Source: Clostridia bacterium (GTDB lineage: Bacteria > Bacillota > Clostridia > Christensenellales > Aristaeellaceae). Taken from it: 64,000 nucleotides of DNA. This document shows, one piece after another, positions 7,328 to 15,296 of this stretch. How positions within the stretch are numbered: position 1 is the first letter of the stretch; the number at the start of each line of letters is the position of its first letter. A model generated the notes under the pieces. That model ran no database searches. It had not been told where the DNA came from and saw only the letters and a program-made list of their open reading frames with translations. Location: the NCBI GenBank assembly GCA_017431005.1, contig JAFRLY010000057.1:1-64000 (forward strand), read 5' to 3'. The position numbers and the translations under genes were made by a program.

Positions 7328-9484
7328 ATGATTCAGTATATTGAAGCCTCTCATCTTTTCCATCTGCATAACCGTTATCTGTCCATGGTGCTGTCCCTGC
7401 GTCCGGATGAGGAGGGCTGTCCCGAGCTGCTGACAGCGTATATCGGCGCCCCGCTGGATCAGCCGGAGGCCGCGCTGGCGCTGATCCCCCGGTGGGAAGG
7501 CGCTTCCTTCGATTCCCTGCGTCAGAAGCTCCCCTACGCCTGTCCGGCGGACGGGCGCGGCGATTACCGCCCGCCGCTGGTCTGCGTGCGGGACGCTCAG
7601 GGGCAGAACTGCACGGAGCTCTTCTACGAGAGCCACCGGATCGAAGCCGGGAAGCCCCGGCTGGAGGGGCTGCCGGCCAGCTACGTTGAAAGCGCGGAAG
7701 AAGCGGATACGCTGATCGTCACGCTCGCCGATCCCCTGACCGGCCTGAAGGCGGAAATGATGTATACCCTTTACCGGGAACGGCCTGTGCTGGCCATGAG
7801 CGTCCGGTACCTGAACACCGGAACGAAAGCCTTCACGCTGGAAGCGGCCGGCAGCGCCTGTATCACGCTGCCGGGGCGTTACGACATGCTTCATCTGCAC
7901 GGCGCCTGGGCAAAGGAGCGGGCCGTGGAGCGCGTCGCACCCGCCGCGCTGACCCGCTCGGTCAGCTCCGCCCGCGGCGCCTCCGGCCATGAGCATAATC
8001 CCTTTGCTGCGCTGGCCCGTCCGGACACAACGGAGTTTGAAGGCGAGTGCCTGGGCGTCGTTCTGGTATACAGCGGCAGCTTCGCAATCTCCGCGGATGA
8101 AAACGCCTATGAATCCACCCGCCTGACCGCCGGGCTGAATCCCCGCTGCTTCCGCTGGAACCTGCGGCCCGGGGAAGCCTTCCAGGCGCCCGAAGCGCTG
8201 TGCGTATGGAGTCCGGACGGCCTGAACGGCATGAGCCAGGCTTTCCACAGCCTGCTGCGGGAGCGTGTCTGCCGCGGCTTCTGGCGGGACCGTCCGCGCC
8301 CCGTACTGATCAACAACTGGGAAGCCACCTATTTCAATTTCAACCATGAGAAAATCATGACCATCGCCCGGGCGGCTGCGGACCTGGGCGTGGAGCTGTT
8401 TGTGCTGGACGACGGCTGGTTCGGCAAACGGGATGACGATAACTGCTCCCTGGGCGACTGGGTGGCAGACCGGCGCAAGCTTCCGGGCGGGCTGGAGGCG
8501 CTGGCAAAGGATATAAATGCCCTGGGCCTGCGCTTCGGCCTCTGGTTTGAACCGGAGATGGTCTCCCCGGACAGCGACCTGTACCGGGCCCATCCCGACT
8601 GGTGTCTCCACGCAAAGAACCGCCGGCGGACCACCGCCCGCCGTCAGCTGATCCTGGACCTGTCCCGCCGGGAGGTGCAGGATTATATCATCGGCGCCGT
8701 TTCGGCCGTGCTGAAAAGCGCGCCGATCAGCTATGTCAAATGGGATATGAACCGTAACTTCATGGAAGCGGGCACCGCGGCGGACGGCGTGTATCAGGGA
8801 GAGGTGCCGCACCGTTACATGCTGGGCCTTTACCGGGTGCTGGAGGAAATCACCTCCGCCTTCCCGGAGGTTCTGTTCGAAAGCTGCTCCGGCGGCGGCG
8901 GCCGGTTTGACGCGGGCATGCTCCATTACATGCCGCAGACCTGGACCAGCGATGACAGCGACGCCGTGGAGCGCTTGTTCATCCAGTACGGCACCAGCCT
9001 GTGCTACCCCACCAGTGCCATGGGCGCCCATGTGTCCGCTGTTCCGAATCACCAGGTGGCACGCATCACGCCCATGAAAACGCGCGGCGACGTAGCCCTC
9101 GGCGGCAATTTCGGCTACGAGCTGAACCTGGCCGCCCAGACGCCTGAGGACGTGGAGGAGATCCGCCGGCAGATCCGGCAGGTCAAGGCTGTCCGGGAGA
9201 CGACCCAGCGCGGCGTGTTCACCCGGCTGTCCAGCCCCTTTGATTCCAACCTGGCCGCCTGGCAGTTCGTCGATGAAAAGCGCGTCATTCTTTGCGCCTA
9301 TCAGATTCTGGCCAGGCCGAATCCGGAGCTGACCCGGATCCGTCTGCGCGATGTGCCGGAGGGTATTTACACCTCTGAGGACGGCAGCAGCGTCTCCTCC
9401 TCCGTCCTGATGCATACCGGCGTGCCCGTGCCGTTCCCCCGGGGCGATTTCGCCTCCTGCGTCATGGTATTTGAGAAAAAATAA
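7328..9484 (+). CDS. Alpha-galactosidase, glycoside hydrolase family 36
   Basis: A 718-residue cytosolic enzyme of normal GH36 length that removes terminal alpha-galactose from raffinose-type sugars and galactomannan fragments. The start at 7328 is set by GGAGG nine bases upstream. Order: N-terminal beta-sandwich (to about 320), TIM barrel, C-terminal beta domain. Diagnostic segments are FVLDDGWFGKRDDDN, KWDMNRNF with the nucleophile D473, SCSGGGGRFD (about 519-528) and WTSDDSDAVERL, which holds the acid/base aspartate near 543. It has its own promoter and ends in a bidirectional terminator. The family assignment is very firm. Confidence 0.95.
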   Translation: MIQYIEASHLFHLHNRYLSMVLSLRPDEEGCPELLTAYIGAPLDQPEAALALIPRWEGASFDSLRQKLPYACPADGRGDYRPPLVCVRDAQGQNCTELFYESHRIEAGKPRLEGLPASYVESAEEADTLIVTLADPLTGLKAEMMYTLYRERPVLAMSVRYLNTGTKAFTLEAAGSACITLPGRYDMLHLHGAWAKERAVERVAPAALTRSVSSARGASGHEHNPFAALARPDTTEFEGECLGVVLVYSGSFAISADENAYESTRLTAGLNPRCFRWNLRPGEAFQAPEALCVWSPDGLNGMSQAFHSLLRERVCRGFWRDRPRPVLINNWEATYFNFNHEKIMTIARAAADLGVELFVLDDGWFGKRDDDNCSLGDWVADRRKLPGGLEALAKDINALGLRFGLWFEPEMVSPDSDLYRAHPDWCLHAKNRRRTTARRQLILDLSRREVQDYIIGAVSAVLKSAPISYVKWDMNRNFMEAGTAADGVYQGEVPHRYMLGLYRVLEEITSAFPEVLFESCSGGGGRFDAGMLHYMPQTWTSDDSDAVERLFIQYGTSLCYPTSAMGAHVSAVPNHQVARITPMKTRGDVALGGNFGYELNLAAQTPEDVEEIRRQIRQVKAVRETTQRGVFTRLSSPFDSNLAAWQFVDEKRVILCAYQILARPNPELTRIRLRDVPEGIYTSEDGSSVSSSVLMHTGVPVPFPRGDFASCVMVFEKK

Positions 9485-9497
9485 GAATCAGGCAGTG

Positions 9498-9538
9498 AAA
9501 AGGGCCGGGATTCCGTTTCCGAATCCCGGCCCTTTTTT
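9498..9538. terminator. Bidirectional terminator
   Basis: A long stem (GGGCCGGGATTC with GAATCCCGGCCC, 9502-9513 with 9521-9532) has T-rich flanks on both strands, between the convergent alpha-galactosidase and serS genes. Confidence 0.9.
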
Positions 9539-9552
9539 ATGCGTTATTCAGT

Positions 9553-10833
9553 TTATCCGATGTGATCCTTGCCGCCCATGTACATTCTGAGAGGCTCGGG
9601 GATCGCGACGGTCCCGTCCGCCCGCAGGTTGTTCTCCAGGAAGGCGATCAGCATCCGGGGTGGAGCCACGCAGGTGTTGTTCAGCGTATGCGCAAGGTAC
9701 TTTTTGCCATCCGCGCCCTTCACGCGGATCTGCAGCCGGCGGGCCTGGGCATCGCCCAGGTTGGAGCAGCTGCCGACCTCGAAGTACTTCTGCTGGCGGG
9801 GGCTCCAGGCTTCCACGTCCAGGCTCTTGACCTTCAGGTCCGCCAGGTCGCCGCTGCAGCATTCCAGGGTGCGCACCGGGATATCCAGCGTCCGGAAGAA
9901 GTCCACCGTGTTCTGCCACAGGCGGTCGAACCACATGGGAGAATCCTCGGGCTTGCAGATAACGATCATTTCCTGCTTTTCAAACTGATGGATGCGGTAG
10001 ACGCCGCGCTCCTCAATGCCGTGAGCGCCGACTTCCTTGCGGAAGCAGGGGCTGTAGCTGGTCAGGGTCTTCGGCAGGGATTCCTCGTCCAGAATCGTGT
10101 CGATGAACTTGCCGATCATGCTGTGCTCGGAGGTGCCGATCAGATACAGATCTTCGCCTTCGATCTTGTACATCATGTTTTCCATCTCGGCGAAGCTCAT
10201 GACGCCGGTCACCACGTCGCCGTGAATCATGAAGGGAGGCACCACATAGGTGAAGCCCCGGTCGATCATGAAGTCCCGGGCATAGCTCAGAATCGCGCTG
10301 TGCAGCCGGGCCACGTCTCCCATCAGGTAATAGAAGCCGTTGCCGCTGGTCTTCCGGGCCGCGTCCAGGTCAATGCCGTTCAGCCGCTCCATGATGTCCA
10401 CATGGTAGGGCACCTCAAAGTCCGGCACCACGGGCTCGCCGTAGCGCTGCACCTCGACGTTCTCGCTGTCGTCCTTGCCGATCGGCACGCTGTCGTCGAT
10501 GATGTTCGGAATCACCAGCATCCGCTTGCGGATTTCGGCCTTCAGCTCCTCTTCCTTCACTTCCAGCGCTGCCAGCTCGTCCGCTGCCGCCGCCACTTCA
10601 GCCTTCACCCGTTCCGCTTCGTCCTTCTGACCCTTGGCCAGCAGGCCGCCGATCTGCTTGGAAAGCGTCTTCCGCTTGTTCCTCAGGCTGTCCGCCTGCT
10701 GCTGGGCATCCCGGTAATCCCGGTCAAACTGAATGACCTCGTCCACCATGGGCAGCTTCTGGTCCTGAAACTTTTTCCGGATGTTTTCCCGGACCTTTTC
10801 CGGGTCGTTCCTGAGCAGATTAATATCCAGCAT
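9553..10833 (-). CDS. serS: Seryl-tRNA synthetase
   Basis: A 426-residue class II aminoacyl-tRNA synthetase that charges tRNA-Ser. The N-terminal 110 residues form the tRNA-binding coiled-coil arm (RDAQQQADSLRNKRKTLSKQIGGLL and the E/K-rich helix after it). The catalytic part shows YLIGTSEHSMIGKF, the motif 2 region FRKEVGAHGIEERGVYRIHQFEKQE and motif 3 near NNTCVAPPRMLIAFLENN. Length is normal. It is the last gene of the rpmH-jag block and follows jag by 22 bases, so it may share transcripts with it. Confidence 0.97.
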   Translation of the reverse strand: MLDINLLRNDPEKVRENIRKKFQDQKLPMVDEVIQFDRDYRDAQQQADSLRNKRKTLSKQIGGLLAKGQKDEAERVKAEVAAAADELAALEVKEEELKAEIRKRMLVIPNIIDDSVPIGKDDSENVEVQRYGEPVVPDFEVPYHVDIMERLNGIDLDAARKTSGNGFYYLMGDVARLHSAILSYARDFMIDRGFTYVVPPFMIHGDVVTGVMSFAEMENMMYKIEGEDLYLIGTSEHSMIGKFIDTILDEESLPKTLTSYSPCFRKEVGAHGIEERGVYRIHQFEKQEMIVICKPEDSPMWFDRLWQNTVDFFRTLDIPVRTLECCSGDLADLKVKSLDVEAWSPRQQKYFEVGSCSNLGDAQARRLQIRVKGADGKKYLAHTLNNTCVAPPRMLIAFLENNLRADGTVAIPEPLRMYMGGKDHIG

Positions 10834-10855
10834 TGCTTTTCACTTCCTCGGTTCT

Positions 10856-11788
10856 TTACTTCTTGTGGGTTGTAATGACAACATGCCGGTTGGGCTCTTC
10901 GCCTTCAGAGTGGGTATCCACGCCGTCGTTCTGCTGCAGGGCATAATGGATAATCCGGCGCTCATAGGGGTTCATGGGCTCCAGGCTGACCTTCCGGCCG
11001 GTGCGCAGCGCGCGGTTGGCCATCCGGTTCGCCAGGCGGATCAGGGTATCCTCCCGCTTCGCGCGGTAGTTTTCCGTGTCCAGGGTCACGCGGGTGTAGT
11101 TGTCCTGTCCCCGGTTCACCTTCAGGCTGGTCAGGTACTGCACGGCGTCCAGCGTTTCGCCCCGGCGGCCGATCAGGATGCCCAGGGTGTCTCCGTTCAT
11201 GTAGCCGTATACGTTGCCTTCCCCGTCGGTTCCCATCTCAATGGTCACGTCGACGCCCATCAGCTTCGTCAGCTCAGTCAGGAAAGCATGCGCTCTGCCG
11301 GCGGCGCTGTCTTCCGTCAGCTGATCGGCGGGGATCATGGTGACCTCGGGCTTCTCCAGGATGCGGGCGGCGGGCTTCTCCGCCGCTTCTTCCTTCTCCT
11401 CAGCCGCTTCCTCCGGCTGCGCGGGAGCGGGCTTCACGGGCGCCGGCTTCTTCTCGGCCTTCCGTTCGGCGGGTTTCTTTTCTTCCTTTTTGGGTTCCGG
11501 CTTCTTCTCTTCCTGCTTTTTCGCCTCCGGCTTCTTCTCAGCAGGCTTCTTTTCCTGTTTTGCAGGCTTCTGCGCCGGCTCCTCCAGCAGGTCGCCCAGC
11601 GGATCCTCTTCCGCGGCCTTTACCGTCAGCTTCACCTTGGCCAGCCGGGAGCCGAACAGACCGAACAGCCCCTTGCTGCCCTCTTCCACCACCTGCACGT
11701 CCACATCGCCGATGGATACGCCGAGCTCCTGCAGGCCCAGCTCAATCGCTTCTTCCACTGTTTTCGCGGAAGCTTCGTATGTCCTCAT
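10856..11788 (-). CDS. jag: Jag/KhpB RNA-binding protein with a long charged linker
   Basis: A 310-residue cytosolic RNA-binding protein. The Jag-N domain (1-58, ending GLFGLFGSRLAKVKL) is followed by a ~75-residue linker made almost only of K, E, P and A, then a KH domain with GILIGRRGETLDAVQYL and an R3H domain (LIRLANRMANRALRTGRKVSLEPMNPYERRIIH). Jag/KhpB partners with KhpA and affects cell-wall synthesis and division in Gram-positive bacteria. The linker accounts for the extra length over the ~200-residue Bacillus protein and is of low complexity. The gene overlaps yidC by four bases, so translation is coupled. Confidence 0.93.
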   Translation of the reverse strand: MRTYEASAKTVEEAIELGLQELGVSIGDVDVQVVEEGSKGLFGLFGSRLAKVKLTVKAAEEDPLGDLLEEPAQKPAKQEKKPAEKKPEAKKQEEKKPEPKKEEKKPAERKAEKKPAPVKPAPAQPEEAAEEKEEAAEKPAARILEKPEVTMIPADQLTEDSAAGRAHAFLTELTKLMGVDVTIEMGTDGEGNVYGYMNGDTLGILIGRRGETLDAVQYLTSLKVNRGQDNYTRVTLDTENYRAKREDTLIRLANRMANRALRTGRKVSLEPMNPYERRIIHYALQQNDGVDTHSEGEEPNRHVVITTHKK

Positions 11789-12789
11789 TTGATTGTCCCC
11801 TCTCCGGCCACGGCAGCGGCCTGCTTGTCCTTATTGTCAAGGTACTTGTTGATCGCGAAGGTCTGGCCCATGCTCACCAGGTTGCCCGCCACCCAGTACA
11901 GGGCGAAGGCGGAGCTGTAGCCAAGACAGATCCACAGGGAGAAAAGCGGGAAGAAATAGGTCATGAATTTGCCCGTGGTGGCGGCGGTGTCGCTGCCGCT
12001 CTGCCCGGACTGCTGCTGGCCGCCCATGACCTTGGTCATCACGATCTGGGAGACCGCGGAGAGGATGGGGAGCAGCAGATAGCCGTTGGGAACGTTCGGC
12101 AGGGAGAACTGGGTGATCAGCAGGTTAAAGGTCCATCCGCCGTTCACCGCGATTGCGTGGGCATATTCGGGATTGCCGTTGATCAGCGCCGTCTCGATCG
12201 CCTGAACGGTGTTCATCAGCTGGTTGCCCTCAAAGCTGGCAGCCGTCAGATCCAGATCCTTCAGCAGCGCCGGCACGCTTTCCAGGCTGTTGAACCAGGT
12301 GACCCACTCGGCGGTGGAAATCTGGCGCAGGGTGTTCAGGTTCGGATACGCGGGGCTGAACAGGTTGTCCGGCATCCACAGGTTCTTGATCCACAGCCAG
12401 GGCTCCATCGTGATGGCCTCGCCGTTCAGCAGCTGGCTGAGCTGGATCAGCAGCTCCTTGTTGGCCACCATGCGCATCGCGGCGAACACGGCGATCAGGA
12501 TCGGCCAGGTCAGCAGCAGCGGCAGGCAGCTGGACAGCGGATTGATATGCTCCTTCTTATAGAGCTCCGCCATTTTCTGGTTCAGCTTTTCCTTGTCGTT
12601 GGCGTACTTCTTCTGCAGGGCGGCCTGCATCGGCTGCAGCTTGGTGGTCTTCCGCATGCTGACGCGGCTCTTGACGTCCAGAGGCGTCAGCACCAGACGG
12701 ATCATGATGGTGAACACCACCATGGACCAGCCCCAGCTTCCGACCCAGCTGTTGATCCAGGACAGAATCGAGAAAAGAAAGTCATTCAT
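11785..12789 (-). CDS. yidC: YidC/Oxa1-family membrane protein insertase
   Basis: A 334-residue insertase with the five-helix Oxa1 core. TM1 near residue 20 carries the functional arginine (TIMIRLVLTPLDVKSR), followed by a basic cytoplasmic hairpin (LQPMQAALQKKYANDKEKLNQKM). An unusually long extracytoplasmic segment of about 100 residues (after KNLWMPDNLF to NVPNGYLLLP) separates TM2 from TM3. The C-terminal helices have YFFPLFSLWICLGYSSAFALYWVAGNLVSMGQT. No lipobox is present, unlike SpoIIIJ of Bacillus. It sits between yidD and jag in the classic order. Confidence 0.95.
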   Translation of the reverse strand: MNDFLFSILSWINSWVGSWGWSMVVFTIMIRLVLTPLDVKSRVSMRKTTKLQPMQAALQKKYANDKEKLNQKMAELYKKEHINPLSSCLPLLLTWPILIAVFAAMRMVANKELLIQLSQLLNGEAITMEPWLWIKNLWMPDNLFSPAYPNLNTLRQISTAEWVTWFNSLESVPALLKDLDLTAASFEGNQLMNTVQAIETALINGNPEYAHAIAVNGGWTFNLLITQFSLPNVPNGYLLLPILSAVSQIVMTKVMGGQQQSGQSGSDTAATTGKFMTYFFPLFSLWICLGYSSAFALYWVAGNLVSMGQTFAINKYLDNKDKQAAAVAGEGTIK

Positions 12790-12795
12790 TCCGGG

Positions 12796-13038
12796 TTATT
12801 CCCTCCTTAATAATATGTTGGAATCCTCCGGTACCGGGTCGTAGCCTCCCTTGCTGAAGGGGTTGCAGCGAAGCACCCGCCACGCGGCCATTCCGCCGCC
12901 CTTCAGGCTGCCGTAGCGCTGGATCGCGGTCACGGCATACTCAGAGCAGCAGGGAATATAGCGGCAGCAGGGACGGCGCTTCCGGGGGCTGATTTCCCGG
13001 CGGTAAAAGCGGATCAGGAAAAGCAGAAAACGTTTCAT
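12796..13038 (-). CDS. yidD: Membrane protein insertion efficiency factor YidD
   Basis: An 80-residue protein starting at 13038 ([18 protein letters not shown]). The YidD signature is complete: [23 protein letters not shown] and [18 protein letters not shown]. It is a small membrane-associated protein that aids YidC-dependent insertion. The start overlaps the end of rnpA by four bases. A longer in-frame start at 13203 lies within rnpA and is not used. Confidence 0.95.
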   Translation of the reverse strand: MKRFLLFLIRFYRREISPRKRRPCCRYIPCCSEYAVTAIQRYGSLKGGGMAAWRVLRCNPFSKGGYDPVPEDSNILLRRE

Positions 13039-13391
13039 GTGGCGCGATTCCCTTCCTTCCTCGCGGTTCTGAAGGCATCCTGCTTCTTCAGCAGATATGC
13101 CACATCCCGCTGCAGGCTCTGGAAGGTGGCCTCCGCGGCAGATGGCCTGGCGACGATAACGTACAGTCCGTTTTTCACGTCCCCCAGATGGGGCCGGATG
13201 CATTCCCGCAGGCGGCGTTTCACCTTGTTCCGGGTGACGGCCTTGCCTACCTTCTTGCTGACGGAAAAACCGACCTTCAGCTGCTTGCCGGGGGCCAGCA
13301 GCATGACCAGGTCACGACAGGCGACCGAATGTCCACGCCGGTAGACATACTGGAACGCTCTGTTTTTTTGCAGCCGATACCGTCTTTCCAT
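13035..13391 (-). CDS. rnpA: Ribonuclease P protein component
   Basis: A 118-residue basic protein that binds the RNase P RNA and helps tRNA 5' maturation. The signature [22 protein letters not shown] is intact. The start at 13391 is preceded by GGAAGG; an alternative at 13481 would run into the hairpin between rpmH and rnpA. It overlaps yidD by four bases. Confidence 0.95.
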   Translation of the reverse strand: MERRYRLQKNRAFQYVYRRGHSVACRDLVMLLAPGKQLKVGFSVSKKVGKAVTRNKVKRRLRECIRPHLGDVKNGLYVIVARPSAAEATFQSLQRDVAYLLKKQDAFRTARKEGNRAT

Positions 13392-13449
13392 GCTTTGATC
13401 CTTCCTCCGCTCCCGCGGAGAATTCCGAATACCCTTTCTCATAGCGGAA

Positions 13450-13478
13450 AAGCCCGCCCTATGTATCGGGGCGGGCTT
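13450..13478 (-). terminator. Intercistronic hairpin between rpmH and rnpA
   Basis: AAGCCCGCCC pairs with GGGCGGGCTT (13450-13459 with 13469-13478). Minus-strand sequence after it has only a short T tract, so it is more likely a partial terminator or processing signal that lowers rnpA expression relative to rpmH. Confidence 0.5.
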
Positions 13479-13516
13479 CATCCACAGTCAAACTGAAGTC
13501 AGCATCGCGGTGTATA

Positions 13517-13651
13517 TTACACCGTCAGCTCCTTGCGGCCACGGCGGCGACGGGCAGCCAGCACACGACGGCCGTTCTTGGTCGCCATGCGGGCACGGAA
13601 ACCGTGGACCTTGCTACGCTGACGCTTCTTGGGCTGATACGTACGGAACAT
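13517..13651 (-). CDS. rpmH: 50S ribosomal protein L34
   Basis: A 44-residue, very basic protein: [20 protein letters not shown], then [19 protein letters not shown] and a short tail ending LTV. This is L34, full length and typical. A GAGGAG ribosome site precedes it and a near-consensus promoter lies about 70 bases upstream. It is the first gene of the rpmH-rnpA-yidD-yidC-jag unit. In many Bacillota dnaA and oriC are upstream; here the upstream gene is a dehydrogenase instead. Confidence 0.97.
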   Translation of the reverse strand: MFRTYQPKKRQRSKVHGFRARMATKNGRRVLAARRRRGRKELTV

Positions 13652-13720
13652 GGTCAACACTCCTCATCCATTTCATCCTCCGGGGGCTGCTCCCCCGGGA
13701 GCGCGTAAAGCAGCTTTCTA

Positions 13721-13749
13721 AGTATAATGGCTCGCAAAACGCTTGTCAA
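13721..13749 (-). promoter_or_regulatory. Strong promoter of the rpmH operon
   Basis: Minus-strand TTGACA (13744-13749) and TATACT (13721-13726) with 17-bp spacing. A perfect G/C stem (CCGGGGG-type, about 13679-13698) lies in the leader before rpmH. Confidence 0.85.
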
Positions 13750-13794
13750 GCCTTATTTTTGCGTATTTTTTCAGCTTTTCAGAGCCCCCGGAGG

Positions 13795-13822
13795 TTGCTT
13801 TCACGCCGGATTGATATATACT
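13795..13822 (+). promoter_or_regulatory. Promoter of the zinc dehydrogenase gene
   Basis: TTGCTT (13795-13800) and TATACT (13817-13822) with 16-bp spacing, 42 bases before the start codon. Confidence 0.6.
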
Positions 13823-13864
13823 GTAGTCAGCACGGCAATACAGACACAATATATAGGAGGCACT

Positions 13865-14869
13865 ATGAAACAGGCTTTCATGAAGGCTCCCGATCTGGTT
13901 GAAATCCGGGAAACGGATCTTCCCGTCCCGGGCAGCGATGAGGTGCTGATCGACGTCCGGGCCTGCGGCATCTGCGGGTCCGACCTGAATGCCGCGGCGG
14001 TGCAGGCAGAGTTCGCGCCCTTCGGCCATGAGTTCTCCGGCGTCGTCGAGGCAGCCGGCTCCGCCGTCAGGAACGTACGCGCCGGAGACAGGGTCACCGT
14101 GGAATCCTCCAGCTTCTGCGGCACCTGTGACATGTGCCGCGACGGCCGGCCGGAGCTGTGCAGAAACCGGTATATTTTCGCGCCGCAGTACTGCGGCTTT
14201 GCCGAGAAGGTGATCGCGAAGGCGGGCGCAGCGGTTCCGTTCGAGGGCATATCCTTCGAGGAGGCCGCGCTGACGGAGCCGCTGGGCGTGGCTCTTGACC
14301 TGACGGAAACGGCGGATATCCGTCTGAATGACCGCGTCGTGATCTTCGGCGCGGGACCGATCGGCCTGATGGCGGTCCGGCTGGCCCGGCTGAAAGGCGC
14401 AGGCCGCGTGACCGTCCTCGCCCGTTCGCATTCCCGGGCCCGGATTGCCCTGGCGGAGCGTTACGGCGCGGACAGAATCATTCTGACCGATCTGGAGAAC
14501 CCTGTGGAGGCGCTCCGGGGTGAGCGCACCGACCGCATTCTGGTCACCACGCCTCCGTCCACGCTGCCGGACGCGGTCAGCATCGCTTCCTTCGGCGCCG
14601 TGATCAGCCATATCGGCTTCGGAACCCCGCGTTTCAGCGGTCAGTGCACCCTGGATATCGACCGCATGCATTTCAAAAGGCTCCAGCTGCGTCTCTCCTT
14701 TGCCGCGCCGGCGCTGTATTTCCCCCGGTGCCTGGACATGATAAAAAGCGGCCTGATCGATGTCAGACCGCTGATCACGCACCGTTTCCCCCTGGAGGAG
14801 CTCGGCGCCGCCCTGTCCGCCTGCCGCACGGACAGGGAGCATATGATTAAGGCCATGATGGTCAGATAG
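13865..14869 (+). CDS. Zinc-dependent medium-chain alcohol dehydrogenase
   Basis: A 334-residue MDR-family polyol/threonine-dehydrogenase-like enzyme. CGICGSD holds the catalytic zinc cysteine, GHEFSGVVEAAGSAV the catalytic His-Glu pair, and FCGTCDMCRDGRPELC the four structural-zinc cysteines. The cofactor fold shows VVIFGAGPIGLMAVRLARLKGA, a Rossmann GxGxxG. AGGAGG lies four bases before the ATG at 13865; an earlier in-frame start at 13727 lies upstream of the promoter. It probably oxidises a sugar alcohol or similar secondary alcohol with NAD(P). It ends one base before the convergent small gene, with no terminator between them. Confidence 0.9.
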   Translation: MKQAFMKAPDLVEIRETDLPVPGSDEVLIDVRACGICGSDLNAAAVQAEFAPFGHEFSGVVEAAGSAVRNVRAGDRVTVESSSFCGTCDMCRDGRPELCRNRYIFAPQYCGFAEKVIAKAGAAVPFEGISFEEAALTEPLGVALDLTETADIRLNDRVVIFGAGPIGLMAVRLARLKGAGRVTVLARSHSRARIALAERYGADRIILTDLENPVEALRGERTDRILVTTPPSTLPDAVSIASFGAVISHIGFGTPRFSGQCTLDIDRMHFKRLQLRLSFAAPALYFPRCLDMIKSGLIDVRPLITHRFPLEELGAALSACRTDREHMIKAMMVR

Positions 14870-14870
14870 A

Positions 14871-15170
14871 TTATCGCTTCAGGCCAACAATGGAGGAAGC
14901 GATCCACCCGGTCTGGGTGTTGCCCTTCTTGTCCGTAAAGGTGATTTCCACAAAATTCCGTCCTGCCTCCGGATCATAAACCAGCTGGTCGCTGATCGTA
15001 TCGATGACGGTTCCGTTGGGCAGGGAAGCAATCTGCTTGTTGCTCTTGGCGGGGCCGCTGCGGACGGCCGCGTTCATGCCGTCGATTCCGGTCTGCACGG
15101 TTCTGAGGACGCCGCCCGTAACCTGTGCCATATCTTCCGGATTCAGTTTCTGCATCATTTCTTCGCTCAT
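14871..15170 (-). CDS. Small SH3-domain protein with a double-glycine leader
   Basis: A 99-residue protein with two parts. Residues 1-20 (MSEEMMQKLNPEDMAQVTGG) have the form of a bacteriocin-type leader: acidic, amphipathic, LNPEDMAQV and a terminal Gly-Gly. Residues 21-99 contain a bacterial-SH3-like segment with NGTVIDTISDQL, FVEITFTDKKGN and GWIASSIVGLKR. GG leaders are normally cleaved by peptidase-containing ABC exporters, so export by that route is inferred; no exporter is encoded nearby. The start at 15170 is six bases after GAGGAGG; earlier ATGs at 15185 and 15176 overlap or abut it. TATAAA at 15222-15227 (minus) could be its -10. Function unknown; wall binding or a toxin-like role are both possible. 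Confidence 0.7.
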   Translation of the reverse strand: MSEEMMQKLNPEDMAQVTGGVLRTVQTGIDGMNAAVRSGPAKSNKQIASLPNGTVIDTISDQLVYDPEAGRNFVEITFTDKKGNTQTGWIASSIVGLKR

Positions 15171-15296
15171 GTTCATCCTCCTCATTTCAGGGCCCGAAGG
15201 CCGGCATGCTTTTCACGTCTTTTTATACGCGCGTTCCGGCGGAATGGCAGGAGCTTTTTTTGCTGTTCTTTCCCGCCGGCTGATTCCCGGCGTTTA

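Noticed and set aside
13479..13490. DnaA-box-like CATCCACAG near rpmH, suggesting oriC
   Set aside because: Only one imperfect box, no AT-rich unwinding region and no dnaA or dnaN beside it.
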